Source: Streptomyces venezuelae
GTDB taxonomy: Bacteria > Actinomycetota > Actinomycetes > Streptomycetales > Streptomycetaceae
Direction: 5' to 3'
Assembly: GCF_008642295.1 (NCBI RefSeq)
Contig: NZ_CP029190.1
Span: 5,315,501 to 5,379,500 of the forward strand
DNA length: 64,000 bases
Numbering within the stretch: position 1 is the first letter of the stretch; each line of letters starts with the position of its first letter. Positions 15,862 to 24,192 of the stretch are shown in pieces. The translations under genes and the position numbers were made by a program. The notes below the pieces were generated by a model, which was given only the letters and a program-made list of their open reading frames with translations, was not told the DNA's origin and made no database searches.

Positions 15862-16257
15862 ATGGCAGTCGAGCTCAACCACACCATCGTCCACTCCCGT
15901 GACAACCGGGAATCCGCCGCCTTCCTGGCGCATGTCCTCGGCCTCGAGGTCGGCACCGAGTGGGGCCCGTTCGTCCCGGTCGACACGGCCAACGGCGTGC
16001 AGCTGGACTTCGCGTCCATCCCCGCCGAGTCGATCGTCCCGCAGCACTACGCGTTCCTGATCTCCGACGGCGAGTTCGACGCGGCCTTCGAGCGGCTCCG
16101 GGCGGGCGGGATCACGTACTACGCCGATCCGGCGATGAAGCTGGCGAACGAGATCAACCACCACCACGGCGGGCGCGGCCTGTACTTCCGCGACCCGTCC
16201 GGGCACGGGATGGAGATCATCACCACCCCGTACACCTTCACCGAGGCGGTCGGATAG
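15862..16257 (+). CDS. VOC family protein (glyoxalase/dioxygenase-like)
   Basis: This 131-residue single-domain protein has the VOC beta-alpha-beta-beta-beta pattern, beginning AVELNHTIVHSRDNRESAAFLAHVLGLE and ending GRGLYFRDPSGHGMEIITTPY, where the DPSGHGMEI strand has the typical metal-ligand Glu; His in LNHTIV is the usual first ligand. The middle of the protein (EINHHHGGRG) is His-rich. Family knowledge places such proteins among metal-dependent isomerases, dioxygenases or resistance proteins; the substrate is unknown. TGGAGG ends 8 nt before the ATG. The gene converges on the tyrosine phosphatase gene. Confidence 0.87.
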   Translation: MAVELNHTIVHSRDNRESAAFLAHVLGLEVGTEWGPFVPVDTANGVQLDFASIPAESIVPQHYAFLISDGEFDAAFERLRAGGITYYADPAMKLANEINHHHGGRGLYFRDPSGHGMEIITTPYTFTEAVG

Positions 16258-16274
16258 CCGACGGCGGGCCGGTC

Positions 16275-16319
16275 CCGTGCGGCGGGGCGGGGCCGGTTCG
16301 GCCCGGCCCCGCCGCACGG
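16275..16319. terminator. Bidirectional hairpin terminator
   Basis: CCGTGCGGCGGGGC (16275-16288) pairs with GCCCCGCCGCACGG (16306-16319), and the 17-nt loop can form an inner GGGGCC/GGCCC stem. It lies between the converging VOC and phosphatase genes, 18 bp after the first stop and 12 bp before the second. Confidence 0.65.
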
Positions 16320-16330
16320 CCGGACACCGC

Positions 16331-17125
16331 CTAGGCCACGAGCCGGGCGCGGAGTGCGTCCACCGTCTCGTCCGGGACGCCGAGGCCTTCGCGGACGTAC
16401 TTCTCCATCGAGCCGTAGCGGGTGCTGACCTCGTCCAGCGCGGCCCGCAGGTATCCCGGCACCACGCCGATCAGCGCCAGCGCGATGTCCGGGTTGCCCC
16501 CGGCCGCCGTGAACCCCTCGATCATCGGGGCGAACGCCTGCCGGACCGCCGGGTTGACCGACAGGTATTCGGCCATCAGGGTCTCCTCGTCCGCGCCCAG
16601 CAGGGCCAGGACCACCGTCGCCCCCCACCCCGTCCGGTCCTTGCCCGCCGTGCAGTGGAACAGCAGCGGCCCGGACTCCGGGTCGGCCAGCTCGGTGAGG
16701 AGCGTGCGGTACGCGGCCTGGCCGGAGGCCGAGCTGACGAAGGACCGGTAGATGTCGCCGAACAGGAGCTCGGCCTTGCCCCCGCCCAGGTGCTCCTCCG
16801 CCAGGATCGGGTCCGCGAGGATGTCCTTGAGCTGCGCGGCGACCGGCACTCGGCCCGAGCCCATCTTGTCGGCGAGCACGTCCTGCACCAGCAGCCGGGC
16901 CCCGTCCGGCACCCGGTCGGGGTGCTCACCGCGCTCGATGTCGGTGCGGAAATCGAGGACCGTCCGGATCCCCAGCGCGGCCACCGCCGGGTCCGCGTCC
17001 AGATCCAGCCGGTCCAGCTGCCCCGAGCGGAACACCAGGCCGGTACGGACGGTGCGACCGCCGGAGAGCAGGGTGCCGCCGAGGTCGCGGAGATTGGCGA
17101 CGGTGGTGGACGGGGTGGCGGTCAT
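16331..17125 (-). CDS. Tyrosine-protein phosphatase, PF13350-type
   Basis: This 264-residue enzyme carries the active-site loop HCTAGKDRTG with nucleophile C158 and phosphate-binding R164 (C-x5-R). The N-terminal NLRDLGGTLLSGGRTVRTGLVFRSGQL is the characteristic opening of the MptpB-like dual-specificity and phosphoinositide phosphatases, and the Lys in GKDRTG is the feature that lets that subgroup also act on phosphoinositides. It has no signal peptide, so it is presumably cytoplasmic. It ends 73 bp from the VOC gene across a hairpin and lies 48 bp downstream of the rhomboid-like gene on the same strand, so the two may be cotranscribed. Confidence 0.92.
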   Translation of the reverse strand: MTATPSTTVANLRDLGGTLLSGGRTVRTGLVFRSGQLDRLDLDADPAVAALGIRTVLDFRTDIERGEHPDRVPDGARLLVQDVLADKMGSGRVPVAAQLKDILADPILAEEHLGGGKAELLFGDIYRSFVSSASGQAAYRTLLTELADPESGPLLFHCTAGKDRTGWGATVVLALLGADEETLMAEYLSVNPAVRQAFAPMIEGFTAAGGNPDIALALIGVVPGYLRAALDEVSTRYGSMEKYVREGLGVPDETVDALRARLVA

Positions 17126-17173
17126 CGTGGCGGCTCCAGCGGGTACGGCGACGGTAAGTCGAAATCTAGCCAG

Positions 17174-17782
17174 TTATGTGATTTTCCGATGCTTTGCTGT
17201 GGAAAGGTAATCGAGGCCGACCGACAGCCCGATACCGAGCCCCAGCGCCGCCAGATGGCCGAGGTCGGTGAAGGTCCGGCCGCGCCGGAGCAGCGGGCCC
17301 GCCGCGACCGCCAGCAGCCCCGCGCGGGCCGCGTGCCGGACCGGGCCGCGGGGCAGCGCCGAGGTCAGCGCCCCGAGCACCGCGTTGAACCCGTAGCTGG
17401 TTCCGACGTCCAGGGCCCGCCGGGTCTCGGCCCGGGGCGACCCGGCACGCAGCGCCCCGTACACGAGCAGGGTGGCCCCGGTGTGCCCGAGGGCGAACAC
17501 CCCGGCGGTCCACCAGGCGCCGTACGCGTACTCGGCGTACCCGAGGACGGCGAGCAGCAGCAGGGCGTACGCCAGGGGCATCGGTTCCTCGACCACCAGG
17601 GCGCTGCTCACCAGCGTCTCCCAGCGCCCGGCGGCCAGATTGTCGACGTTGGTCGAGCAGGTCCGGAGGATCCGCTCCCGCTCCGCCGGATCCAGGCGCT
17701 CCAAGGCGTACGCGCCCAGCTGGACGCCGCCCGCGTACACCGGGGCGAGAAGCAGAGTGGTCATCCGATCATGATCCGACAT
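17174..17782 (-). CDS. Rhomboid-like integral membrane protein
   Basis: This protein of about 202 residues has five to six hydrophobic segments (for example LAYALLLLAVLGYAEYAYG, WWTAGVFALGHTGATLLVYG, LLAVAAGPLLRRG, GLGIGLSVGLDYL). It contains DVGTSYGFNAVLGAL, resembling the D-x-G-x-S-Y-G motif of the actinobacterial Rhomboid_2 group, with possible Ser and the His in LGHTGATL as the dyad. Whether it is an active protease is uncertain because the classical GxSG is not intact. The ATG at 17782 (MSDHDR) was chosen; one 18 nt downstream (MTTLLL) is an alternative. It is divergent from the His/Met-rich membrane protein gene. Confidence 0.75.
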   Translation of the reverse strand: MSDHDRMTTLLLAPVYAGGVQLGAYALERLDPAERERILRTCSTNVDNLAAGRWETLVSSALVVEEPMPLAYALLLLAVLGYAEYAYGAWWTAGVFALGHTGATLLVYGALRAGSPRAETRRALDVGTSYGFNAVLGALTSALPRGPVRHAARAGLLAVAAGPLLRRGRTFTDLGHLAALGLGIGLSVGLDYLSTAKHRKIT

Positions 17783-17849
17783 GTGCGCCGGGGGTGTGCG
17801 ACCGGTATCCGGGTACCCGCCCTCCCGGCGTGGAATGCCAGGTGGGAGC

Positions 17850-18629
17850 ATGTCTCCGGCCATGCTCGAGAACCCCGCGCCGATGCGCGCCCCGCGGGCC
17901 GCGATATTCGCGGCGGTGTGTGTGGCCTTGGCTGCGGTGGGGCATTCGTCCATGTCCGGTACCGATATTCCGGTTGGCGGCCTTCTGGCCGCCTTCGGGG
18001 TGACCGGCGGGCTGGCCTGGCTGGCCGCCGGGCGGCGGCGCGGGCCGTTGGGCATCGCGGGCTCGCTGCTGGCCGTACAGGGCGTGCTGCACCTGGTGTT
18101 CTCCACGAGCCAGGCGCACGGGCACCCGGCACCGGCACAGGCACCGGCCGTGGGCGCGCAGCACGCAGCCCATCACATGCCCGGCGGGCCCGGCGGGCCC
18201 GGCGGGCACGTCCCCGGCATGGACATGAGCGGAATGGCCGCCGGAGCCCCCGACGCGGCCGGCGCGGCCGGCATGGCCGAGATGGCCGGTATGGCGGGCC
18301 ACGGCGGCTTCGCCATGATCGCCGCGCACGTACTGGCCGGGCTGTTCTGTGCGGTGTGGCTGGCCTGGGGCGAGGCCGCCCTGTTCCGGCTGCTGCACGC
18401 CCTGCGGGTACGGGCCGCTGCCGCCGCCGGACCGCTGCGGCGGCTCCCGGCCCTGGGCCGGGCGCACCTGCCGGCCCTGCCGGAGCCCCCGGCCGCCGCC
18501 CCCTCACGTGACGACGAACGGCCGCGCCGGCTGCGCGGTGCCGTGCACGCCCATGCCGTGGTCCGGCGGGGGCCGCCCGGGTGGCCCGTCACCCGAGCCA
18601 CGGCCCCCGGCCGTCCTGCCTGCGCCTGA
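17850..18629 (+). CDS. His/Met-rich integral membrane protein (probable metal handling)
   Basis: The product of about 259 residues has three membrane segments in its first 90 residues (AAIFAAVCVALAAVG, GGLLAAFGVTGGLAWLAAG, GIAGSLLAVQGVLHLVF), then a loop with repeated His and Met (QHAAHHMPGG, HVPGMDMSGM, MAEMAGMAGHGG), a fourth membrane segment (MIAAHVLAGLFCAVWLAW), and an Arg/Pro-rich tail. Met/His-rich extracytoplasmic loops usually bind copper. It is followed 62 bp later by a PepSY membrane protein, a common partner of metal-related proteins, so they probably form an operon. The start is uncertain: ATG at 17835, 17850 or 17862. I infer the metal role from composition and context only. Confidence 0.7.
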   Translation: MSPAMLENPAPMRAPRAAIFAAVCVALAAVGHSSMSGTDIPVGGLLAAFGVTGGLAWLAAGRRRGPLGIAGSLLAVQGVLHLVFSTSQAHGHPAPAQAPAVGAQHAAHHMPGGPGGPGGHVPGMDMSGMAAGAPDAAGAAGMAEMAGMAGHGGFAMIAAHVLAGLFCAVWLAWGEAALFRLLHALRVRAAAAAGPLRRLPALGRAHLPALPEPPAAAPSRDDERPRRLRGAVHAHAVVRRGPPGWPVTRATAPGRPACA

Positions 18630-18691
18630 CCGGCGAACCGGCGTGACCTGGGGCCGGTATCCCCATGTCTTCGCCAACACCTAGGACCATC

Positions 18692-20170
18692 ATGGCCATT
18701 GACGAAATCCAGGACGCCCATGTCCCGGAACAGGACCAGGAACAGGACCACGACCGAGACCGTGACGGGGCCGCGCCCCGGGGCCGGGGCCAGAGCCGGG
18801 AGGCCCTCTGGCCGGCCCTGCGGCCCCTGCTGCTGCGGCTCCACTTCTACGCGGGCATCCTGATAGCCCCGCTGCTGTTCGTGGCCGCCACCACCGGACT
18901 GCTCTACGCCCTCTCCTTCCAGGCCGAGAAGATCGTCTACGCGGACGAGCTGACCGTCGCCTCCGTCGGCGAGACCGTGCTGCCGCTGAGCGAGCAGGTC
19001 AAGGCGGCCCAGGCGGCTGCCCCGAAGGGGGAGCTCGCCGCGGTGTGGCCGGCCCCCGACGCGGAGGCCACCACCCGGGTGCTGCTGGAGAGCCCCGAGG
19101 CCGGGGCCGACCGCATGCTGACCGTGTTCGTGGACCCGTACACCGCCGAGGTGCGCGGCACCCTGGCCACCGCCGGGGACGCGCTGCCGCTGCGCGCCTG
19201 GCTGAGCGAGTTCCACGCCAACCTCCAGCTGGGGGACTTCGGCCGGAACTACAGCGAACTCGCCGCCAGCTGGATGTGGGTGGTCGCGCTGGGCGGGCTC
19301 GCGCTGTGGATCGGCCGCCGGCGGAGCCGGAAGGCGCAGCTGGTGGTGCCGGACCGGAAGGCGCCGAAGGGCCGCCGTCGCACGCTGTCCTGGCACGGCA
19401 CGGTCGGCCTGTGGGCCGTCGCCGGTCTGGTCGTCCTGTCCGCGACCGGGCTGACCTGGTCGAAGTACGCCGGTGAGAACATCGGGCAGCTCCAGGACCG
19501 GCTCGGTGGGGCCACCCCGTCGGTGTCCGCCTCCGTGAACGGCGGCGAGGCCGGTGCCGACGAGCACGCGGGGCACCAGATCGGTGCCGACGGCACGATG
19601 GTGATGCCGCCGCGCGCGGATGTCGGCATCGACCGGGCCGTCGAGGCGGCCCGCGCGGCGGGCGTCACCGAGACGCTGCAGATCACCCTGCCGGCCGGTG
19701 ACAAGGGCTATGTGATCAAGGAGCGGGACAAGCAGTTCCCGGTCCACTTCGACGCCGTCGCCGTGGACCCGGCGGACGGGCGGGTCATGGACGAGCTCCG
19801 GTTCGCCGACTATCCGCTGCTGGCCAAGCTCACCCGCTTCGGCATCGACCTCCACATGGGCATGACCTTCGGCCTGGTCAACCAGCTGGCCCTGGCGGCG
19901 CTCGCGGTTGCGCTGATGTTCATGGTGTTCTGGGGCTACCGGATGTGGTGGCTGCGCCGCCCGACCAAGGACCGGACGCTGTCCGTCGGGCGCGCCCAGC
20001 CGCGCGGCGCGTGGCGGCGGCTGCCGGTGACCGTGCTGCTGCCGCTGGCCGCGGTGGTGGCGCTGGTCGGCTGGTTCATCCCGATGCTGGGACTGAGCCT
20101 GCTGGCGTTCCTGGCGGTCGACGGGGTGCTGGGCGTGGTGTCCCGGCGCCGGCGCCGGGTCGCCGCGTAA
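18692..20170 (+). CDS. PepSY-associated transmembrane protein
   Basis: This 492-residue protein has the PepSY_TM architecture. After an acidic, charged N-terminus come LLRLHFYAGILIAPLLFVAATTGLLYAL (first membrane helix), an external region with the first PepSY-like element, a helix SWMWVVALGGLALWIG, the WHGTVGLWAVAGLVVLSATGLTW helix, a loop with a Glu/His segment DEHAGHQIGADG, a second PepSY element (VIKERDKQFPVHFDAVAVDPADG), and two C-terminal helices. Family members are often linked to iron or copper uptake and reduction. The start ATG at 18692 has AGGA 5 nt upstream; 18665 is an alternative. The preceding gene encodes a His/Met-rich membrane protein. Confidence 0.88.
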   Translation: MAIDEIQDAHVPEQDQEQDHDRDRDGAAPRGRGQSREALWPALRPLLLRLHFYAGILIAPLLFVAATTGLLYALSFQAEKIVYADELTVASVGETVLPLSEQVKAAQAAAPKGELAAVWPAPDAEATTRVLLESPEAGADRMLTVFVDPYTAEVRGTLATAGDALPLRAWLSEFHANLQLGDFGRNYSELAASWMWVVALGGLALWIGRRRSRKAQLVVPDRKAPKGRRRTLSWHGTVGLWAVAGLVVLSATGLTWSKYAGENIGQLQDRLGGATPSVSASVNGGEAGADEHAGHQIGADGTMVMPPRADVGIDRAVEAARAAGVTETLQITLPAGDKGYVIKERDKQFPVHFDAVAVDPADGRVMDELRFADYPLLAKLTRFGIDLHMGMTFGLVNQLALAALAVALMFMVFWGYRMWWLRRPTKDRTLSVGRAQPRGAWRRLPVTVLLPLAAVVALVGWFIPMLGLSLLAFLAVDGVLGVVSRRRRRVAA

Positions 20171-20188
20171 CGGGGGCAGGACAGGGCA

Positions 20189-20226
20189 GGGCCCGTACGC
20201 CGCGAAGCTCCGCGGCGTACGGGCCC
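20189..20226. terminator. Perfect 16-bp bidirectional terminator hairpin
   Basis: GGGCCCGTACGCCGCG (20189-20204) and its exact reverse complement (20211-20226) enclose a 6-nt loop. It lies between the stop codons of the PepSY gene and the convergent winged-helix regulator gene, so it should terminate both. Confidence 0.8.
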
Positions 20227-20233
20227 TTCGCCG

Positions 20234-20776
20234 TCACGGCGCGTACTTGTAGCCCACCCGGCGGACCGTCTGGATCGCACCGCGGTGCTTGGCCCCCAGC
20301 TTGCGGCGCAGGCGGGCGACGTGGACGTCGACCGTGCGGCCGTCGCCGACGTGGCCGTAGCCCCAGACGGTGGTCACCAGCCGGTCCCGGCTGTGCACCC
20401 GGTGCGGGTGCGCCACCAGGTGGGCCAGCAGCTCGAATTCCAGGTAGGTGAGGTCCAGGACCCGGCCGTCGACCTCTGCGGTGCGCCGCTCCGGGTCGAT
20501 CCGGACGAGCGCGTCGCCCTGGCCTGCGGCGGCCGGCTGCGGCTGCGGCGCCAGGGCGACCTGTGGCTGCTCTTCGGCCGGTACGAGGACCAGGTACCCG
20601 ACCATCGGCGGCCGGCCGGGGAGCGCCGGCAGCGCATGCTGGGGCGCGGGGAGCCAGGTCGCGCCGGGCGGCAGGAGGTCCACCACCCGGGCGACTTCGT
20701 CCCGGCCGACGGCCCGCAGCCGGTGCCGTGGGGCGGGGGTGGTCGCAGCGGAGGAGAGGGTGCGGGTGTTCGCCAT
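20234..20776 (-). CDS. Winged-helix (OmpR/PhoB-type) DNA-binding protein lacking a standard receiver domain
   Basis: The C-terminal half of this 180-residue protein is a complete OmpR/PhoB effector domain: LTYLEFELLAHLVAHPHRVHSRDRLVTTVWGYG, then TVDVHVARLRRKLG as recognition helix, and IQTVRRVGYKYAP as the wing. The N-terminal 90 residues (Pro/Ala/Gln-rich, with PPMVGYLVLVPAEE) contain no phospho-acceptor receiver domain and no transmembrane segment. It therefore is an orphan response-regulator-like transcription factor. From memory, S. coelicolor encodes such a winged-helix protein close to glnII; here it lies about 400 bp downstream of glnII on the same strand. Targets are unknown. Confidence 0.85.
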   Translation of the reverse strand: MANTRTLSSAATTPAPRHRLRAVGRDEVARVVDLLPPGATWLPAPQHALPALPGRPPMVGYLVLVPAEEQPQVALAPQPQPAAAGQGDALVRIDPERRTAEVDGRVLDLTYLEFELLAHLVAHPHRVHSRDRLVTTVWGYGHVGDGRTVDVHVARLRRKLGAKHRGAIQTVRRVGYKYAP

Positions 20777-21102
20777 GAGTGGTCAGCTCTTTCACGCGGA
20801 GTCGGCAGGAGACGGTGACGGGAGTACGTCGTAGTCGTGCCGCGCAGACCGAAGGCCTTCGGGAAGGTCGGGTTTCGAGGTTCCGGGAGGCGTTAGAGGG
20901 CCGGCGCGTTCGTCGCGCGGCAACACACCCGGTCGAAGTCGTGATCCTGACGGGACGGCCAGAACGGCTCGAGGTCGCTGCGACCGGTCGAGGAGTGCGA
21001 AGGGCTGGCCATGGCCTCATTGAAGCAGATACCGGACGCCCGGGGCAGACCCCGTCTCACCCACTGGATCGGAATCTCATATTCCGTCAGATCGGCAACA
21101 AT
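20777..21102. other. Intergenic region upstream of the winged-helix gene, no gene recognised
   Basis: This stretch of 326 bp holds the promoter of the minus-strand winged-helix gene and the region beyond the glnII terminator. Short frames on both strands (for example 20893-21114 on the minus strand) have no homology-like features. No operator with clear symmetry was identified. Confidence 0.5.
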
Positions 21103-21157
21103 GCAACGACGCAACGCCCGCCGCGCCGGGAGCGGCGGGCGGGCGTTGCGTCGTTGC
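21103..21157 (-). terminator. glnII transcription terminator hairpin
   Basis: A long stem of GCAACGACGCAACGCCCGCC-type sequence from 21103 pairs with GGCGGGCGGGCGTTGCGTCG-type sequence ending at 21157, with a 4-nt bulge and a loop around GCCGGGAGC. It lies 22 bp past the TGA of glnII. Confidence 0.7.
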
Positions 21158-21178
21158 CTCGTTGTGGGGTGGGCCGGG

Positions 21179-22198
21179 TCAGACCAGGCCGTCCTTTTCC
21201 AGGCCGGTGCAGCAGGTGTCCACGATCAGACGGGTGACCACGTACGGGTCCACGTTCGCGTTCGGGCGGCGGTCCTCGATGTAACCCTTGCCGTCCTCCT
21301 TCACCTGCCACGGGATGCGCACCGAGGCGCCGCGGTCGGAGACGCCGTAGCTGAACTCGTCCCACGGGGCGGTCTCGTGCAGACCCGTCAGGCGCTCGTC
21401 GATGCCCGCGCCGTAGTTCTTGACGTGGTCCAGCGGCTTGCTGCCCTCGCCCAGCGCCTCGCAGGCCGAGATGATGGCGCGGTAGTCCTCGCGCATCGCC
21501 TTGGTGGAGAAGTTGGTGTGCGCGCCGGCGCCGTTCCAGTCGCCCTTGACCGGCTTCGGGTTCAGGGTGGCGGAGACGTTGAACTCCTCGGCCGTGCGGT
21601 AGAGCAGCCAGCGCGCGATCCACAGCTGGTCGGAGACCTCCAGCGGGCCGACCGGGCCGACCTGGAACTCCCACTGGCCGGGCATGACCTCAGCGTTGAT
21701 GCCGGAGATGCTCAGGCCCGCCGCCAGGCAGTGGTCCAGGTGCTTCTCGACGATCTCGCGGCCGAAGATCTCGTCCGAGCCGACACCGCAGTAGTAGCCG
21801 CCCTGCGCCGCCGGGAAGCCGCCGACCGGGAAGCCGAGCGGGCGGGCGCCGTCGAAGAAGGTGTACTCCTGCTCGATGCCGAAGATCGGCTCCTGCGCGG
21901 CGAACTTCTCCGCGACCGGCCGCAGCAGCGCACGCGTGTTGGACGAGTGCGGGGTCATGTCGATGTTCAGGACCTCGCACAGGACCAGGAGGTTGTCACC
22001 GCCGCGGATCGGGTCCGGGCAGGAGAACACCGGCTGGAGCACCCGGTCGGAGGCGTGGCCCTCGGCCTGGTTGGTGCTCGAACCGTCGAAGCCCCAGATG
22101 GGCAGGTCCGCACCGTCCTCCAGGATCTTCGTCTTGGAGCGAAGCTTCGCGGTCGGCACGGTGCCGTCGATCCAGATGTACTCAGCCTTGAAGGTCAC
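21179..22198 (-). CDS. glnII: Glutamine synthetase type II (GSII)
   Basis: The product (339 residues) is the eukaryote-like glutamine synthetase, which makes glutamine from glutamate, ammonia and ATP. It starts MTFKAEYIWIDGTVPTAKLRSKTKIL and contains LPIWGFDGSSTNQAEGHASD, GIEQEYTFFDG, PKPVKGDWNGAGAHTNFSTKAM and YEDRRPNANVDPYVV-type motifs, with no GSI adenylylation tyrosine. Type II enzymes are heat-labile decamers not controlled by adenylylation. The GTG at 22198 is chosen because GAGG at 22208-22211 lies 9 nt upstream; an in-frame ATG at 22207 abuts that GAGG. It is monocistronic, with a GlnR-type operator upstream and a strong hairpin downstream. Confidence 0.96.
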   Translation of the reverse strand: MTFKAEYIWIDGTVPTAKLRSKTKILEDGADLPIWGFDGSSTNQAEGHASDRVLQPVFSCPDPIRGGDNLLVLCEVLNIDMTPHSSNTRALLRPVAEKFAAQEPIFGIEQEYTFFDGARPLGFPVGGFPAAQGGYYCGVGSDEIFGREIVEKHLDHCLAAGLSISGINAEVMPGQWEFQVGPVGPLEVSDQLWIARWLLYRTAEEFNVSATLNPKPVKGDWNGAGAHTNFSTKAMREDYRAIISACEALGEGSKPLDHVKNYGAGIDERLTGLHETAPWDEFSYGVSDRGASVRIPWQVKEDGKGYIEDRRPNANVDPYVVTRLIVDTCCTGLEKDGLV

Positions 22199-22267
22199 GG
22201 GGCCCATCCTCAGACTCTGCGGGTGTTGCGGGTCGCTGCGGTGATGACCGCAGCGTGCCCGGTCCCG

Positions 22268-22305
22268 ATTTCCCGGCCGTTGCCCATGTGTGAACCCCGT
22301 GTTAC
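22268..22305 (-). promoter_or_regulatory. Candidate GlnR operator upstream of glnII
   Basis: On the minus strand the pentamers GTAAC - TTCAC - GCAAC - GAAAT are separated by exactly 6 nt each. This fits the actinobacterial GlnR consensus GTnAC-n6-GAAAC repeated twice, with two of the four pentamers weak. It lies 70-107 bp upstream of the glnII start, the usual activator distance. Compare the stronger glnA box at 40526-40563, which has the same 38-bp geometry. Confidence 0.7.
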
Positions 22306-22382
22306 CGGGGGTTCCGGTCCAGGTCGGGCGCCTTGAGCGGTTCGGTGCGGGTGCCGCCGTCCGGGTAGGGCAGACTGAGCAG

Positions 22383-23354
22383 GTGAGCATTTCGTACGAT
22401 TTGGACTCGTCCTCGGGGCCGGCCCGGCCCGCGCCGCTGCCCCGGATCGGGCTGCTCGGCACCGGCCCCTGGGCCCACCGCGCGCACGCCCCCGCCCTCG
22501 CCGCCCATCCGGGCTCGGAGTTCGCCGGCGTCTGGGGCCGCCGCCCCGAGGCCGCCGCCGAGCTGGCGCAGAAATACGGCGTGAAGGTGTACGAAGACCC
22601 CGACGCGCTGTTTGCGGACTGTGACGCCGTGGCCTTCGCCCTGCCGCCGGACGTACAGGCCCCGCTCGCCGTCCGCGCCGCCGCGGCCGGCTGCCATCTG
22701 CTGCTCGACAAGCCGGTCGCCACCACCGTCGCGGACGCCCGCGCCGTCGCCGAGGCCGCCGGCCGGCACGGGGTCGCCTCCGTGGTGTTCCTGACCCTCC
22801 GGTTCGCCGAACCCACCGCCGGCTGGGTCGGGGAGCAGGCCGCCCGGGGCGGCTGGTTCACCGCCTCCGCGCACTGGCTCGGCTCCGTCTTCGCCGCCGA
22901 AGGCGGCCCCGCCGGAGCGGCCGAGGGAACGCCCAGCGCCTACGCCGATTCGCCCTGGCGGCGCGCCAAGGGCGGCCTCTGGGACGTCGGCCCGCACGCC
23001 CTCTCCGTCCTGATCCCGGTCCTCGGCGAGGTCACGGCCGTCACCGCGGCCCGCGGCGCCGCCGACACCGTGCACCTGATGCTCCGGCACGACTCGGGGG
23101 CCGTCAGCACCGCCGCCCTCACCCTGTCCGCGCCGCGTGCCGCGGCCGGTGTCGGCCTGGAACTGCGCGGCGGTGAGGGTGTGTTCACCCTGCCCGACTG
23201 GAGCGATGTCCCCGGGGCGTACGGGCGTGCCGTGGACGCCCTGCTCACCGCCGCCCGCACCGGGGTGCCCGACCCGCGCGGCGCCGCCTTCGGTCTCCGG
23301 CTGACCGAGATCCTGGCGGAGGCCGAGGACCTGCTGACGGCCGCCGCTACTTGA
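22383..23354 (+). CDS. Gfo/Idh/MocA family NAD(P)-dependent oxidoreductase
   Basis: This 323-residue dehydrogenase-like protein has the N-terminal Rossmann fold RIGLLGTGPWAHRAHAPALAAHPGSEFAGVWGR, the second strand region DCDAVAFALPPDVQAPLAVRAA, and the conserved LLLDKPVATTVADARAV with the EKP/DKP-type catalytic Lys. The remainder is the usual beta-sheet dimer domain (GGLWDVGPHALSVLIPVLGEVT carries the catalytic-type His). Family members oxidise or reduce sugars and inositols; the substrate is unknown. GTG at 22383 is used. The region upstream contains the divergent glnII promoter. The last 8 bp overlap the end of the convergent membrane protein gene. Confidence 0.9.
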   Translation: MSISYDLDSSSGPARPAPLPRIGLLGTGPWAHRAHAPALAAHPGSEFAGVWGRRPEAAAELAQKYGVKVYEDPDALFADCDAVAFALPPDVQAPLAVRAAAAGCHLLLDKPVATTVADARAVAEAAGRHGVASVVFLTLRFAEPTAGWVGEQAARGGWFTASAHWLGSVFAAEGGPAGAAEGTPSAYADSPWRRAKGGLWDVGPHALSVLIPVLGEVTAVTAARGAADTVHLMLRHDSGAVSTAALTLSAPRAAAGVGLELRGGEGVFTLPDWSDVPGAYGRAVDALLTAARTGVPDPRGAAFGLRLTEILAEAEDLLTAAAT

Positions 23355-24024
23355 TGAGGGCGTTCGCCACGATGATCAGCAGGCCGAGGGTGGCGTCCAG
23401 GATTCCGATCGCCAGTGCCGTGCGCACCCGGTAGCCCACCCGCAGGGCCGTGAAGGTCCCCCAGCCGAACAGCAGCGCCGTGTTCACCCCGAGCCCGACG
23501 GCGGTGGTGGCCGGCTCGTCCCAGCCGGTGACCCCCGCGATGACCAGCAGCATCACCGTGGGCAGGGTGGCCGCCACCATCGGCCACTCGTGCCAGAGGG
23601 CCTGACCGAGCGCCCGCCAGCGGTGCGAGGCCGAGCCCGCCCGGTGGGTGGCCATGTGGTGCGCGTAGCCGTGCGCCAGGCCGGCGGCAGCCGCCGTGAC
23701 CAGCACCCAGCTGGCGTCGTAGAACGGCGTGGATTCGCCGCCCTTCTGGTCCAGCGCGGCCAGCAGGCCGCTCGCCAGGACCGTGCCGTACACCCCGCCG
23801 AACATCCAGTCCGCCCCGCGGCGGGGCGGCGGCAGCGGATCCGGCAGCACGGCCGGCCGCTCCGGCTCTGGGCCCGGCGCCGGGCCTGGTTCCGGCTCCG
23901 GGCCGGGTTCCGGCTGCGGCTGTGGGGCCGGCTCCGGTTCCGGGTCCGGGTCCGGCGCCGGCCCCCGGTCCGTGCGCGGGTCCCGCTCCGGGTCGGGATG
24001 CGGGGTGGGCTGATCGGTCGTCAC
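23347..24024 (-). CDS. Proline-rich-tailed integral membrane protein
   Basis: This 225-residue protein has an N-terminal 65-residue segment dominated by Pro, Glu and Asp (repeated PEPEPGP-like units) and then about five membrane helices: MFGGVYGTVLASGLLAALD, SWVLVTAAAAGLAHGYAHHM, WPMVAATLPTVMLLVIAG, VGLGVNTALLFGWGTFTAL and LAIGILDATLGLLIIVANALI. A conserved-looking HGYAHHMATH in the second helix might be metal- or haem-related, but no family is recognised. GTG at 24024 is the probable start. It converges with the oxidoreductase gene, overlapping by 8 bp. It may be a surface or stress membrane protein; unknown. Confidence 0.7.
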   Translation of the reverse strand: MTTDQPTPHPDPERDPRTDRGPAPDPDPEPEPAPQPQPEPGPEPEPGPAPGPEPERPAVLPDPLPPPRRGADWMFGGVYGTVLASGLLAALDQKGGESTPFYDASWVLVTAAAAGLAHGYAHHMATHRAGSASHRWRALGQALWHEWPMVAATLPTVMLLVIAGVTGWDEPATTAVGLGVNTALLFGWGTFTALRVGYRVRTALAIGILDATLGLLIIVANALIK

Positions 24025-24192
24025 GGCTGTCCTCTCCGGTCGGCCCGGCCGCCACCGCCTGCCATCGTACGTATGGCTTTCCAGTGGTTTGCCCGTTTCG
24101 ACCTGTGCCAGCCTACGAGGTCGCCTGCCCGGTCGCCCCGGCCGGGGCCGCCACCGCCCGGCCGAAGACCGCTCCGGCGGCCGTACGGCATT

